Positions 7,896-15,331 of a DNA stretch of 32,916 nucleotides are shown here, piece by piece. The DNA is taken from NCBI GenBank assembly GCA_039819065.1, contig JBCBSS010000084.1, forward strand, positions 1 to 32,916, given 5' to 3'. The notes beneath the pieces are model-generated. The model was given only the letters and a program-made list of their open reading frames with translations. It searched no databases and was not told the DNA's origin. Every line of letters begins with the position of its first letter. Within the stretch, counting starts at the first letter, position 1. Position numbers and translations under genes: made by a program. Source of the stretch: JBCBSS01 sp039819065. Its GTDB lineage: Bacteria; Bacteroidota; Bacteroidia; Cytophagales; Cyclobacteriaceae.

Positions 7896-8163
7896 GGCGA
7901 AAAGGACAGACAATTACACACTGAACTATATTCGGGGCGTCATCCCCCGGTTTATCCCGGGGATCTATCCCTTTATAACCAGCACTTCAAATCAAGATAG
8001 ATTTCTCCTCACGTCGAAATGACTGACTTTAGAAGACAGTCTACTTTACTACATGAAAAGCGTTTTAGTCCAGTTATTGTGGCATTCACCTCATTTCAAG
8101 TATCTGTGAAGCTAGAAGACACGATTTATGCCATACGGGGGCTGAAAGAAATGGTAAAAGCTA

Positions 8164-9270
8164 TTAAAGGTTATGCACTACCTCCCAAAATGTATTCTCA
8201 GGCCAGCGTTGTTCTAATTGATAGAAATCACGGCGCATGTCTTTGTAGTGCTCATATTGTTGGTGTACTTCGTTTTCAAAGTTGGTAAACAAGGCTTCTG
8301 AGTCATAGGCGGCGTTTGCTATACACTCTGCTGATGAAATGCCATGAGAGATAGACTTAATGATACCATAGGAAGTAATCGGATCGTAGGTCGAAGCAGC
8401 ATCTCCAATCGCCATCCACCCTTCACCCACGAGTTTGTCCAAGCAAAACGACGCGGCTTGAAAGCCGAAAAGCTTTTGATCGTAAGGTGATAATTGGTCT
8501 ACAAATTCGGACATATACTGAGACGCATTCAATAATCCTACCCAATTATCCCATTGCTGCAGTTTCATATCCTTTACCGTAGCAGCATCTGTGTAAAGGG
8601 TAATCAGAACCAGGTTGCCGGGAATACGGGTCGCATACCACCATCCTTCCGAGACAGACTCAAGATGGGTCTGGTGGGTTATCTGGCTATTGGCTGTCAT
8701 TTGGAACCTAAGACCAAGGCAGACCAAAGGTGTACCGGTCTTTTTATGGCTGCCTTTATCCCTGGCAAAGACACCGCGTGCTCCAGAAGCATCTACCACG
8801 AAATCCGCCAAAAGTGAAATGCTACTTCCGTTGTTATCATCCACTTCAAGAGTATGCACCCCGTCTTTAACAGCGTGACCTAAGTAAGTATGTTGTCTCA
8901 AGACTTTCCCTCCTAGTGTCTTCACCCTTTCTACCAAGAATCTGTTGAACTTACTTCTATCAAGATGCCATCCGTGCCCATGAGGACTTAGTATGGTATC
9001 ATTATAACCATGCAAATGATTTCCCCAATAAGAGCAACTGCCATAGCATGGTTCGTGATCTTCATTCTGGAAATCGTTGTAAATGCCAAGCTGCTTAAAA
9101 AGTACATTGGTATCTGGTGGTATACTTTCTCCGATACTAAATTTCCTATCCTTTGAAGCGTCAATCAACGTCACCTTTCGAATACCCGCATTTAACAAAG
9201 TAATGGCACAGGAACACCCTGCGGGCCCTGCGCCAATTATTACAACCTTAAGGTTAGATGAGCCAGCCAC
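8164..9270 (-). CDS. LodB-type FAD-dependent CTQ maturase
   Basis: A 368-residue flavoprotein of the tryptophan-halogenase/geranylgeranyl-reductase-like superfamily. The FAD dinucleotide motif G-A-G-P-A-G-C-S is at residues 13-20, followed by an acidic Asp at the end of strand 2 (TLIDASK). A G-E-S-I-P motif lies near residue 48, and the FAD-contacting G-D-A-A-S-T-Y-D-P block is near residue 285. It lies 2 bp downstream of a LodA-type gene. In Marinomonas, LodB is the flavoprotein required to form the cysteine tryptophylquinone of LodA, so the role here is inferred from that pairing. There is no signal peptide, so it acts in the cytoplasm. It is shorter than true tryptophan halogenases. The start is chosen at the ATG immediately before the Rossmann strand. 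Confidence 0.85.
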   Translation of the reverse strand: MAGSSNLKVVIIGAGPAGCSCAITLLNAGIRKVTLIDASKDRKFSIGESIPPDTNVLFKQLGIYNDFQNEDHEPCYGSCSYWGNHLHGYNDTILSPHGHGWHLDRSKFNRFLVERVKTLGGKVLRQHTYLGHAVKDGVHTLEVDDNNGSSISLLADFVVDASGARGVFARDKGSHKKTGTPLVCLGLRFQMTANSQITHQTHLESVSEGWWYATRIPGNLVLITLYTDAATVKDMKLQQWDNWVGLLNASQYMSEFVDQLSPYDQKLFGFQAASFCLDKLVGEGWMAIGDAASTYDPITSYGIIKSISHGISSAECIANAAYDSEALFTNFENEVHQQYEHYKDMRRDFYQLEQRWPENTFWEVVHNL

Positions 9271-9272
9271 CG

Positions 9273-11513
9273 TTAATTCTTGGGAGGATATACCTCATCA
9301 TCTACCACATTAGGCCAGAATACCACCAGGTTACTATCATCTTTCTCATAGAGACTTTCTACTTCCAGGTAATAATCTTGATCGTACCCTTCTGGATAGT
9401 CATCGATAGCAGCCCCTTGAATGATGGTACCAATCATAGGCCAACCTGTCAACATATCCCGACGGTTTTGGTAACGCCCAACGTTCATAGCAGCAGAATC
9501 AAATCCGGTTGAAGCTGGGCAACCTGGATTGGTGAGGTGTTCCTTCGCTGCCGTTCCTTCTCCACGTACCGAAAATCGCTGTCTTGGCAGTGCGCCATTG
9601 TTAGCTGAAAGGTCTTTAAAAGTGTATACCGCCACGGGTCGCTGCGCCGGCCAAGACCAGAACAAAGTAGTATTGACTTTACCACTGTAAACATTCTGAT
9701 CAGTAACCTCACCACCTGGATTCGGCGCAGGGGTATGAGTAGCACAAGAGTTATAATCTGTGTGCCATGGTATAGCCATGAATTTACAGATATCTCCAGG
9801 CTGAACTGGATGCCCTGGATGTAATGGGGTATATCCCACGCCCAGGAATGGCTGATCTTTAGTCGCTTTACTATAATTAAATTGCTCAGCATTAATTCTA
9901 AAAGGCCCAATTGTAGGGTTTGTCCAGTCCTTATTGTACAAGTCTTTGTCTCGTACTATAAAAGTCATATCGATCCCCGGGCTGAAGCGCCCTCCGAGGC
10001 AATTGACCAACACTGTTTTGTCCAGTTGTTCTCCAGGCCCGATGGGTACTTGATCAGCCCCAATTGACATACCCTTGCTCCACTGGCTCATGAAAAAATA
10101 CTGCTGTCTGGATAGCGTTAAAAAAGCCTGATTGGAATCTCCTAAAGAAAGCGGCATCAAAGGAGCCCCATTATTATTTTGACTACCGTCTGGATTTCTG
10201 ATAAAAGACATAATGTCAATGGTGGGCTTCTGTTCGGTGAACATTTTCATTCGCCTATGAGCTGAAATGGCCTGATCGGGCAGGTTAGTATTCCACATTT
10301 GCATATGCGCCGCGTTGAGCGTTGGAAACACATCATCCTCGAAATAGGGTTTGTAGTCGGGGTTGTAAGTTCCACCACTGAAGATTTCGGGCTGTAAATT
10401 AAACCCCTCTAACCAGGTATTGTACACATCATCCCAGAGGTTCACTACATTAAGTGTCTGTGGCGCATAGGCAGGGTCGGTAATAACCGCCCAGGCACTG
10501 CCCTCGATCACTTGTTGTGTATCATCCTCAAAGACAAGCACCGCTGTTATTGGTCCATCTGAAGTATCATCGAACCAGTTATTATTATCTACATCGGCAC
10601 AAAGCGGTTGTTTAGGGTCAAACTTACCTTGATTGTCAAATGCGCTGGCCAAGCCATGCCCGCCTAAAACCAATAACCTACCATTGGATTCTGTCAATAA
10701 TTCCCCGAGGTAATTGATAGGATCACTACCGTCAGAAGCAGTGCCTTGTTCCGGAAACTGGATAGGGTAATTGGGCTGTGAAGCGATGGCCTTTGTATTC
10801 TTATCATAGTAACTGGCTTCGGTAGCACTGTCAAACTTAACCGGTGTAGTACCTTGGCTTGCCTTAATGGCTCTTGGGCCAGCATCAATCACCAGCTTTT
10901 TCAAACGCTCAGGATCAGCCGGATTCACTTTGTACGGGTTTTGCTTTTTATCACTGCCAAAATCAGGGTTTCTCAAAGGTGGTGTGCTTACTTCCATCGA
11001 TTCAAAACCTGGCTTAGCACCACATGCATCCGGGTTAGTGGTCAATGGTTTAGGTGTATAAACACTCATATTTTCTTTGTTCACACAAACCGTATGCGGT
11101 GTGTACAACTCGATCCCCATATTGGCATCCTCATCGATCTCCCAGCAATTCGCTTTTTTATTAGCCAAATGCGCTGTCCAGATGATATCCTTTACCTTTT
11201 TTCCATCCACTGTAGAACCAATGACCACCTCAGTCCCACCCTTACTTGGATAAGTGAGCGGGGCCCCTTCATCAGGGTATTGATATATCTTAAAACGAGC
11301 GGCTTGTCGCTTTAACCTTCCTTTGCTATCACGCAAATCCCCACTGGTAATGGTTGTAGATTCTGTTCCGGGTTTAATAGGAAGCCCACCAGTGACGTTA
11401 GTGCCTTCCTGCTTTGATGCGGCCATGGTTTCCGGCCCGAGGTAATATTCTGTACTGTTTCCCACTCTGGCCATGCCTATAGCAGGATGTATGCGTAAGC
11501 TTGTTTTTGACAT
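9273..11513 (-). CDS. LodA-type CTQ amino-acid oxidase or dehydrogenase
   Basis: A 746-residue member of the L-lysine 6-oxidase/glycine oxidase (LodA/GoxA) quinoprotein family. It opens with the family hallmark R-I-H-P-A-I-G-M-A-R-V-G-N-S (residues 7-20) and has a GGHG block near 295 and N-N-W-F-D-D-T-S-D-G-P near 325. The cofactor pair is visible: Cys505 in N-C-L-G-G-R-F-S-P-G-I-D-M-T and Trp583 in I-P-W-H-T-D-Y, matching the Cys and Trp that become CTQ. Known members deaminate free L-lysine or glycine with release of ammonia and hydrogen peroxide and can be antibacterial. The substrate here cannot be told. There is no N-terminal signal peptide. The middle gene of a three-gene operon, 25 bp after the cytochrome-like gene and 2 bp before the maturase gene. 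Confidence 0.88.
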   Translation of the reverse strand: MSKTSLRIHPAIGMARVGNSTEYYLGPETMAASKQEGTNVTGGLPIKPGTESTTITSGDLRDSKGRLKRQAARFKIYQYPDEGAPLTYPSKGGTEVVIGSTVDGKKVKDIIWTAHLANKKANCWEIDEDANMGIELYTPHTVCVNKENMSVYTPKPLTTNPDACGAKPGFESMEVSTPPLRNPDFGSDKKQNPYKVNPADPERLKKLVIDAGPRAIKASQGTTPVKFDSATEASYYDKNTKAIASQPNYPIQFPEQGTASDGSDPINYLGELLTESNGRLLVLGGHGLASAFDNQGKFDPKQPLCADVDNNNWFDDTSDGPITAVLVFEDDTQQVIEGSAWAVITDPAYAPQTLNVVNLWDDVYNTWLEGFNLQPEIFSGGTYNPDYKPYFEDDVFPTLNAAHMQMWNTNLPDQAISAHRRMKMFTEQKPTIDIMSFIRNPDGSQNNNGAPLMPLSLGDSNQAFLTLSRQQYFFMSQWSKGMSIGADQVPIGPGEQLDKTVLVNCLGGRFSPGIDMTFIVRDKDLYNKDWTNPTIGPFRINAEQFNYSKATKDQPFLGVGYTPLHPGHPVQPGDICKFMAIPWHTDYNSCATHTPAPNPGGEVTDQNVYSGKVNTTLFWSWPAQRPVAVYTFKDLSANNGALPRQRFSVRGEGTAAKEHLTNPGCPASTGFDSAAMNVGRYQNRRDMLTGWPMIGTIIQGAAIDDYPEGYDQDYYLEVESLYEKDDSNLVVFWPNVVDDEVYPPKN

Positions 11514-11538
11514 GATTATTTTCTTATGAGGTTTGGAA

Positions 11539-12879
11539 TTAATTGGAGCGCTTCACCTGATCACCGTCTTGATAATTCTTCAAGAGTATATGACTGGTAT
11601 TGGCGTTTTTACCAGGTAGTAGAGCGATGCTATCAGGCAGATTTGTGACTGCGGAAGTATTATGGCAACTGAAACAGCCATTCTGTGATCGTACCTTTTG
11701 CGTAAAGGTCTCTATGGTAGCATTGGAAAGCAGGATCGAACCCGTTACCATGGCAGAGTCTACATTGGGATTCCAATTGGGCTTTAAAGTACCTTTTTCG
11801 GTATTGAACCATACCGCTCCTACTTCGAAGTAATTCTTCCAAATAGAGCTTTCAGTCAGTTGTTCTTCAACATTTTCGTTGAGGTGTTTGATATTACCCT
11901 GATTGGTACTGCTTCCTCCTCCCTGGGCATACTGACGGGCCACTTGGGTGATAGGAGTAAGTGTTTGTTCGTTTTGATTAGCAAATGCAAGGACGGCGGC
12001 GTTGTTGGCGTTTGTTTTTCTGGCCGGTGTATTGGCTGCATAGAACAACCAATCTTTATCCGAAACCGGCTCATTCATGGTTTGATTGGCCTGAAAGTCA
12101 GGTGCATTGTCGTCAAACTCAAAGGTGGCCCAAATAAACTCAGGGTGTCCCTCTACCACTACAGCAATATGCAAGCCTACCAAAGCCACTTCTACATCCT
12201 TTTGAACTTTCGGGTTTTCACTTGGAATTCTGGGAAAACCATTCACCATGGTCAGTAATTCTATATCGGCTTTAGTAGTGTATAAATGGCTGGTATTTTC
12301 TCCTGGCTGTACAATTTTCCAGGCGGCCTTGAGTGACATAGACCCGACTGGGAAATCGGCAGTATCGGGAAAGTTTAAAAAAGCTTCCGGGTCATACAAC
12401 TTGTTATCCAGCACCCAATCGCGGTAAATGTCATTGATGACGATATTGCTATATACAGCCCTTCCGCTCTGATCTACGAGCATACCTTTAGAAAGCGCCT
12501 GTTCTACAATATCCAGTACGTGATTGGTATCATCCTTGGTTTCTGGATGGATAGCCCTGTCGGTATACATGGTCATGAACCGCAGTTTCCCATCTACTTC
12601 TTCCGTAAGCCATAGGAAGTATTGCCAGGAAATCAGATGAAAATCACAGTTGGTGACGGAGTTGTCCGTGGGAAAGTTCTTAGGTTCAGGCATAGGCACT
12701 TTCCCTTTGAACCATTCGGGAGGAGCTTTACAATCTCCATCAATTCCATTGAGTGTTGACGTGGCGACAACCTGGGCCTGTGGTGTGGTTTCCTCACCTT
12801 CTTTGGTCTCCGGTGTGCCGCAGGCTATTAACCCTCCGATCGGGATGATTAAGTAATAAAGTTTCCAGATACTTTTCAT
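11539..12879 (-). CDS. Monoheme cytochrome c-like lipoprotein of the LodA operon
   Basis: A 446-residue lipoprotein (signal with lipobox GLIAC, Cys20). The bulk (about 45-390) is a family I do not recognise by name; it contains N-C-D-F-H-L-I-S-W-Q-Y-F-L-W-L near residues 76-90 and a second W-rich patch near 265-285. Near the C-terminus is one heme c attachment site, C402-F-S-C405-H406, within a short tail with no other CxxCH and no obvious distal Met ligand domain. First gene of the operon, 25 bp before the LodA-type gene. The context suggests it takes electrons from the quinoprotein or delivers them to the envelope. That is inference, since classical LodA enzymes use oxygen directly. It could instead be a substrate-binding or structural partner. 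Confidence 0.8.
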   Translation of the reverse strand: MKSIWKLYYLIIPIGGLIACGTPETKEGEETTPQAQVVATSTLNGIDGDCKAPPEWFKGKVPMPEPKNFPTDNSVTNCDFHLISWQYFLWLTEEVDGKLRFMTMYTDRAIHPETKDDTNHVLDIVEQALSKGMLVDQSGRAVYSNIVINDIYRDWVLDNKLYDPEAFLNFPDTADFPVGSMSLKAAWKIVQPGENTSHLYTTKADIELLTMVNGFPRIPSENPKVQKDVEVALVGLHIAVVVEGHPEFIWATFEFDDNAPDFQANQTMNEPVSDKDWLFYAANTPARKTNANNAAVLAFANQNEQTLTPITQVARQYAQGGGSSTNQGNIKHLNENVEEQLTESSIWKNYFEVGAVWFNTEKGTLKPNWNPNVDSAMVTGSILLSNATIETFTQKVRSQNGCFSCHNTSAVTNLPDSIALLPGKNANTSHILLKNYQDGDQVKRSN

Positions 12880-13428
12880 AGTCTATCTATTCAGGTTTAA
12901 TGATTGAATTGTACTTTATTACAGATTACACTTCCAACCGGGCCAACCTCAAATCTGATTTATATGAAGTGTTATCTTGATATATTTATGAAAATTAGTG
13001 AAATAAAATGAATAAAATAGATAAATGATTGAAAAGTATAGACATATTAAGGGAATACTCTAAGCAATTAAAGTTATTTCCTAATTTACTTTAATAGGTC
13101 ATTTTCATATAATTCCTATGATTGTTACAAATTAACATTATAGCCATCGCAAGGGAGTCGTTTTGATTGTATAGCAGACCATTCAAATGATAGGAAGCTT
13201 GTGGTTTACATTGGGCATCCACTGATAAACAACCGTATCATTCTATCGATTTGTGAATTAGCCTTTGGTAGAAAGCCAACCTCTCGCGGTCAGTAAATGG
13301 AGGTATTTTGAGGTCTTTGATCTGGAAAGCAAATAGGCGCTCAGCTGATTACTACAGCGCCAAGGTGAGTGCCCCTTCTTGCCTTGCTGCAAGTATCTGG
13401 GACGTGATGTACAACTCAGAGTACCATG
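12880..13428. other. Intergenic region upstream of the LodA operon
   Basis: Tandem minus-strand genes flank this 549-bp region, so the operon promoter should be in its left part. I see no clear Bacteroidota -33/-7 promoter (TTTG and TAnnTTTG), no terminator-grade hairpin, no repeat module of the A-F types and no supported gene. The stretch from 12960 to 13130 is AT-rich. Confidence 0.6.
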
Positions 13429-14565
13429 CTAATCTATAAATGGTGCCAGGCTTGCCAGGGCCAGGCTGATATCCCGATAGGTCTTCGATACGGTCTCTTT
13501 ATTGATCTCACGATCGAGATTGAGTTCAAACTTATCTTCAAAAGCTGGTATGAGTACCCAGACATGACCAGAATGGATCGCATAAGTAATAGTAGACTGT
13601 ACAATGTTATCCATCAATCCATTGTCGAGTAGTTGAAAGCTCCTCGCTTTTGATAACTCATCAACAGCTCCTTTGTCCACAAAGGACTTAAGCTGCAAGG
13701 CGGTAAGCTTGTCATTATTGATCAATTGATCATATACAGTTTTAGTGTCCGTATAGAATAAATAGTCTTTGCGACCCTCTGCAGATACTTCATACTTAGT
13801 TAGTTCTTTAGAGAAAGTGGTCAGACCGGTATGCCAGCTATAACCTCCTGTACCTTCAGCAAGCGCTTGTAAATTATGGGCACGTTGCTCTTGCATGGTC
13901 ATACTTTTGTCGCGCATGAATTTCATACCCGCCAACCCGCCTATTCCGGCAGCAGTTTTAGCTTTAGGGACGATAAATGCTTTACCAGGAAAGGGTATCG
14001 TGCATTTAACCAATAGACCATTAAAACTTTGACCACTCTCCGTCCTCCTACTTGCCGTATCAGAAGATGAAACAGAGGTAGTCTTTACATTGGCAATGAG
14101 CAGTTCACGATCATGCCATTTACCTTTGATGATATCATCTGTTTCTACCCTTGTGTTACTGCCAAGATGAAAGAGGTGAGATGCGATAAGCTCTTCTCTA
14201 GAAAGTTTACCGGTGGCTGCGTAGTTCCAATCACTACCAAAGTAATGCACTATAGGTTTGATGACCTTCTCCTTGAATCCCCGTTTCATTTCCCTCAATC
14301 CGTCACCCTTTAATAAAAAATCGGTGATCTGCTCCTGGAAAAGCATCATAGCGATAAACACAGTAAATACAGCACCAAAAAACACCCAGAAAGAGCCAAA
14401 ATAATACCATGCATAGATTGAAGCTACACCTGTTACAATGGTCACAATGATATTAAAGGCCTTCAGCTTACGCTTCTTAATCGTAGACAGCTTGGCTCTC
14501 TTTTCGTTGAGCTCTTTGAATTGAAGCGCTATGGTTGAATCGACGTATTGATCAAATGATTGCAT
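13429..14565 (-). CDS. DUF3137-type membrane protein
   Basis: A 378-residue protein of unknown function. After a charged N-terminal helix (L-N-E-K-R-A-K-L-S-T-I-K-K-R-K, about 19-33) come two transmembrane segments (about 37-56 and 60-77). A long cytoplasmic region follows with the look of DUF3137: H-Y-F-G-S-D-W-N-Y near 112-120, a short Ser/Thr-rich stretch (S-S-S-D-T-A-S near 167), and a C-terminal I-H-S-G-H-V-W-V-L-I-P block. The family occurs widely as single genes and no function has been established. It lies downstream of, but separated by two hairpins from, the peptide gene at 14765-14908, so it is probably transcribed separately. The family call is from memory of the pattern. Confidence 0.65.
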   Translation of the reverse strand: MQSFDQYVDSTIALQFKELNEKRAKLSTIKKRKLKAFNIIVTIVTGVASIYAWYYFGSFWVFFGAVFTVFIAMMLFQEQITDFLLKGDGLREMKRGFKEKVIKPIVHYFGSDWNYAATGKLSREELIASHLFHLGSNTRVETDDIIKGKWHDRELLIANVKTTSVSSSDTASRRTESGQSFNGLLVKCTIPFPGKAFIVPKAKTAAGIGGLAGMKFMRDKSMTMQEQRAHNLQALAEGTGGYSWHTGLTTFSKELTKYEVSAEGRKDYLFYTDTKTVYDQLINNDKLTALQLKSFVDKGAVDELSKARSFQLLDNGLMDNIVQSTITYAIHSGHVWVLIPAFEDKFELNLDREINKETVSKTYRDISLALASLAPFID

Positions 14566-14640
14566 AGAATAATAAGTTGCTACTTTTTCTATTACAGGTA
14601 AAATATAAAAAGTGGCTCATTAATTTATAGACTATGCAAA

Positions 14641-14713
14641 GAGGGCCGTCTCAAAAGCTGTCTTTTCGATCTCGACAGGTCGGGATGCTATTAAAAGGGC
14701 TTTTGAGACAACC
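14641..14713. repeat. Nested hairpin resembling a solo insertion-sequence end pair
   Basis: Arms GTCTCAAAAGC (14648-14658) and GCTTTTGAGAC (14699-14709) are a perfect 11-bp inverted repeat. Inside is a second stem, ATCTCGAC with GTCGGGAT, loop AG. The outer sequence GAGGGCCGTCTCAAAAG resembles terminal inverted repeats of common IS families, but only about 40 bases lie between the arms, so any mobile element would be a remnant or a very small MITE. It may also act as a second terminator. Confidence 0.5.
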
Positions 14714-14723
14714 ACTAACATAA

Positions 14724-14755
14724 AAAGAGGGCGAACTCAAATGAGCGCCCTCTTT
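14724..14755 (-). terminator. Rho-independent terminator of the 47-residue peptide gene
   Basis: Ten-bp perfect stem (14724-14733 with 14746-14755), 12-nt loop. Read on the minus strand the stem AAAGAGGGCG/CGCCCTCTTT runs into TTTTTA. It lies 9 bases past the stop of the small gene. Confidence 0.85.
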
Positions 14756-14764
14756 GCAATAGGA

Positions 14765-14908
14765 TTATATCTGTTTCTCATCCAAGTCATCCGTATCAGG
14801 GTCAATTGTAGCAGGGTCAATTGTAGCAGGATCACAACCACCCTTCAACAAGATCATTTTTTCATTAGATAGTTGTTCTAATTCGAATTGCTCAATGGTC
14901 TTTTTCAT
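14765..14908 (-). CDS. GG-leader peptide, putative RiPP precursor (47 aa)
   Basis: A small frame from ATG at 14908 to TAA at 14765. The leader M-K-K-T-I-E-Q-F-E-L-E-Q-L-S-N-E-K-M ends in I-L-L-K-G-G (Gly23-Gly24), the arrangement of Bacteroidota double-glycine natural-product precursors (Lys-rich start, E-x-L-S-x-E-x-M, KGG). The core begins with the only Cys (Cys25) and is acidic: D-P-A-T-I is repeated exactly, followed by D-P-D-T-D-D and a charged tail. The duplication is visible in DNA as two 15-bp direct repeats (14799-14813, 14814-14828). A strong terminator follows directly. Thr and Asp alternation would suit ester or amide crosslinking (graspetide-like), but no ATP-grasp ligase is present in the window. 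It could also be an unmodified secreted peptide. Confidence 0.72.
   Translation of the reverse strand: MKKTIEQFELEQLSNEKMILLKGGCDPATIDPATIDPDTDDLDEKQI
14799..14828 (-). repeat. 15-bp tandem duplication in the peptide core
   Basis: GGGTCAATTGTAGCA occurs twice head to tail on the plus strand, encoding two consecutive copies of the pentapeptide A-T-I-D-P (minus strand). Exact nucleotide identity suggests a recent duplication. Confidence 0.85.
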
Positions 14909-15331
14909 TTTGTATTTATTTATGTTGATTAATAATTATTCAAGCATGTTATTTTGTGTGACTACGATCTAGTATTTATTTATTAGATCATAACAAATGA
15001 TTGGCAATCACTAAAACCGAAGAGTTTGGTGCAAAAAGGTATTAAGAAGACGTTTTTACTCAGGTTGTTGGTAAAATAGTCGCATGTGCTATACCAAAAA
15101 GGGATAAAAGGTAAGCAGCTTATAGAGCACAAATAAATACCATGAATATTTATATTTTAGTCAAACAAATGACAGATTATAATTGTGTTTTATCAATATG
15201 CTATTTTCCTTTATGAAAAGGCATACTAATACATTTTGTCTCACTAAATAATGCCATTTATTTACCAGACCAGGTGAGTGGTCATTGGCTATTTTTAAAT
15301 CTGCCCATTTAAGGACAACAAAAGACCTGTT
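14909..15331. other. AT-rich intergenic region between CHAT and peptide genes
   Basis: Holds the presumed promoter of the 47-residue peptide gene (minus strand) and the 3-prime flank of the CHAT gene. No strong hairpin follows the CHAT stop. I find no further GG-leader frame on either strand and no repeat of the A-F types. Confidence 0.55.

Larger units (their letters stand above)
7270..8163. repeat. Gene-free block 3 of mosaic palindromic repeats
   Basis: Contains a half-length C repeat (7405-7462), E-F (7495-7656), full C (7698-7795), A (7809-7832), B (7872-7895) and a C fragment (about 7937-7970). From 7975 to 8163 I see no repeat, terminator or supported gene. Confidence 0.83.

Noticed and set aside
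8019..8288. 89-codon plus-strand frame near the end of the LodB-type gene
   Set aside because: Its 3-prime half overlaps the maturase gene in antisense, and the rest shows no domain, signal or conserved pattern.
8164..9270. True tryptophan halogenase
   Set aside because: It is much shorter than halogenases, and pairing with a LodA-type gene 2 bp away points to the LodB role; the characteristic halogenase W-x-W-x-I-P motif is not seen.
10854..11315. 153-codon open frame on the plus strand
   Set aside because: Fully antisense to the LodA-type gene, whose family motifs are unmistakable; the translated product is Cys/His/Arg-rich and shows no domain.
11860..12258. 132-codon open frame on the plus strand
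   Set aside because: Antisense to the cytochrome-like lipoprotein gene; no recognisable features.
13719..13735. GATCAATTGATCATATA inside the DUF3137 gene, matching the intergenic TCAATTGATCA motif
   Set aside because: It lies in a well-formed coding sequence with no adjoining repeat modules, so it is probably coincidental.
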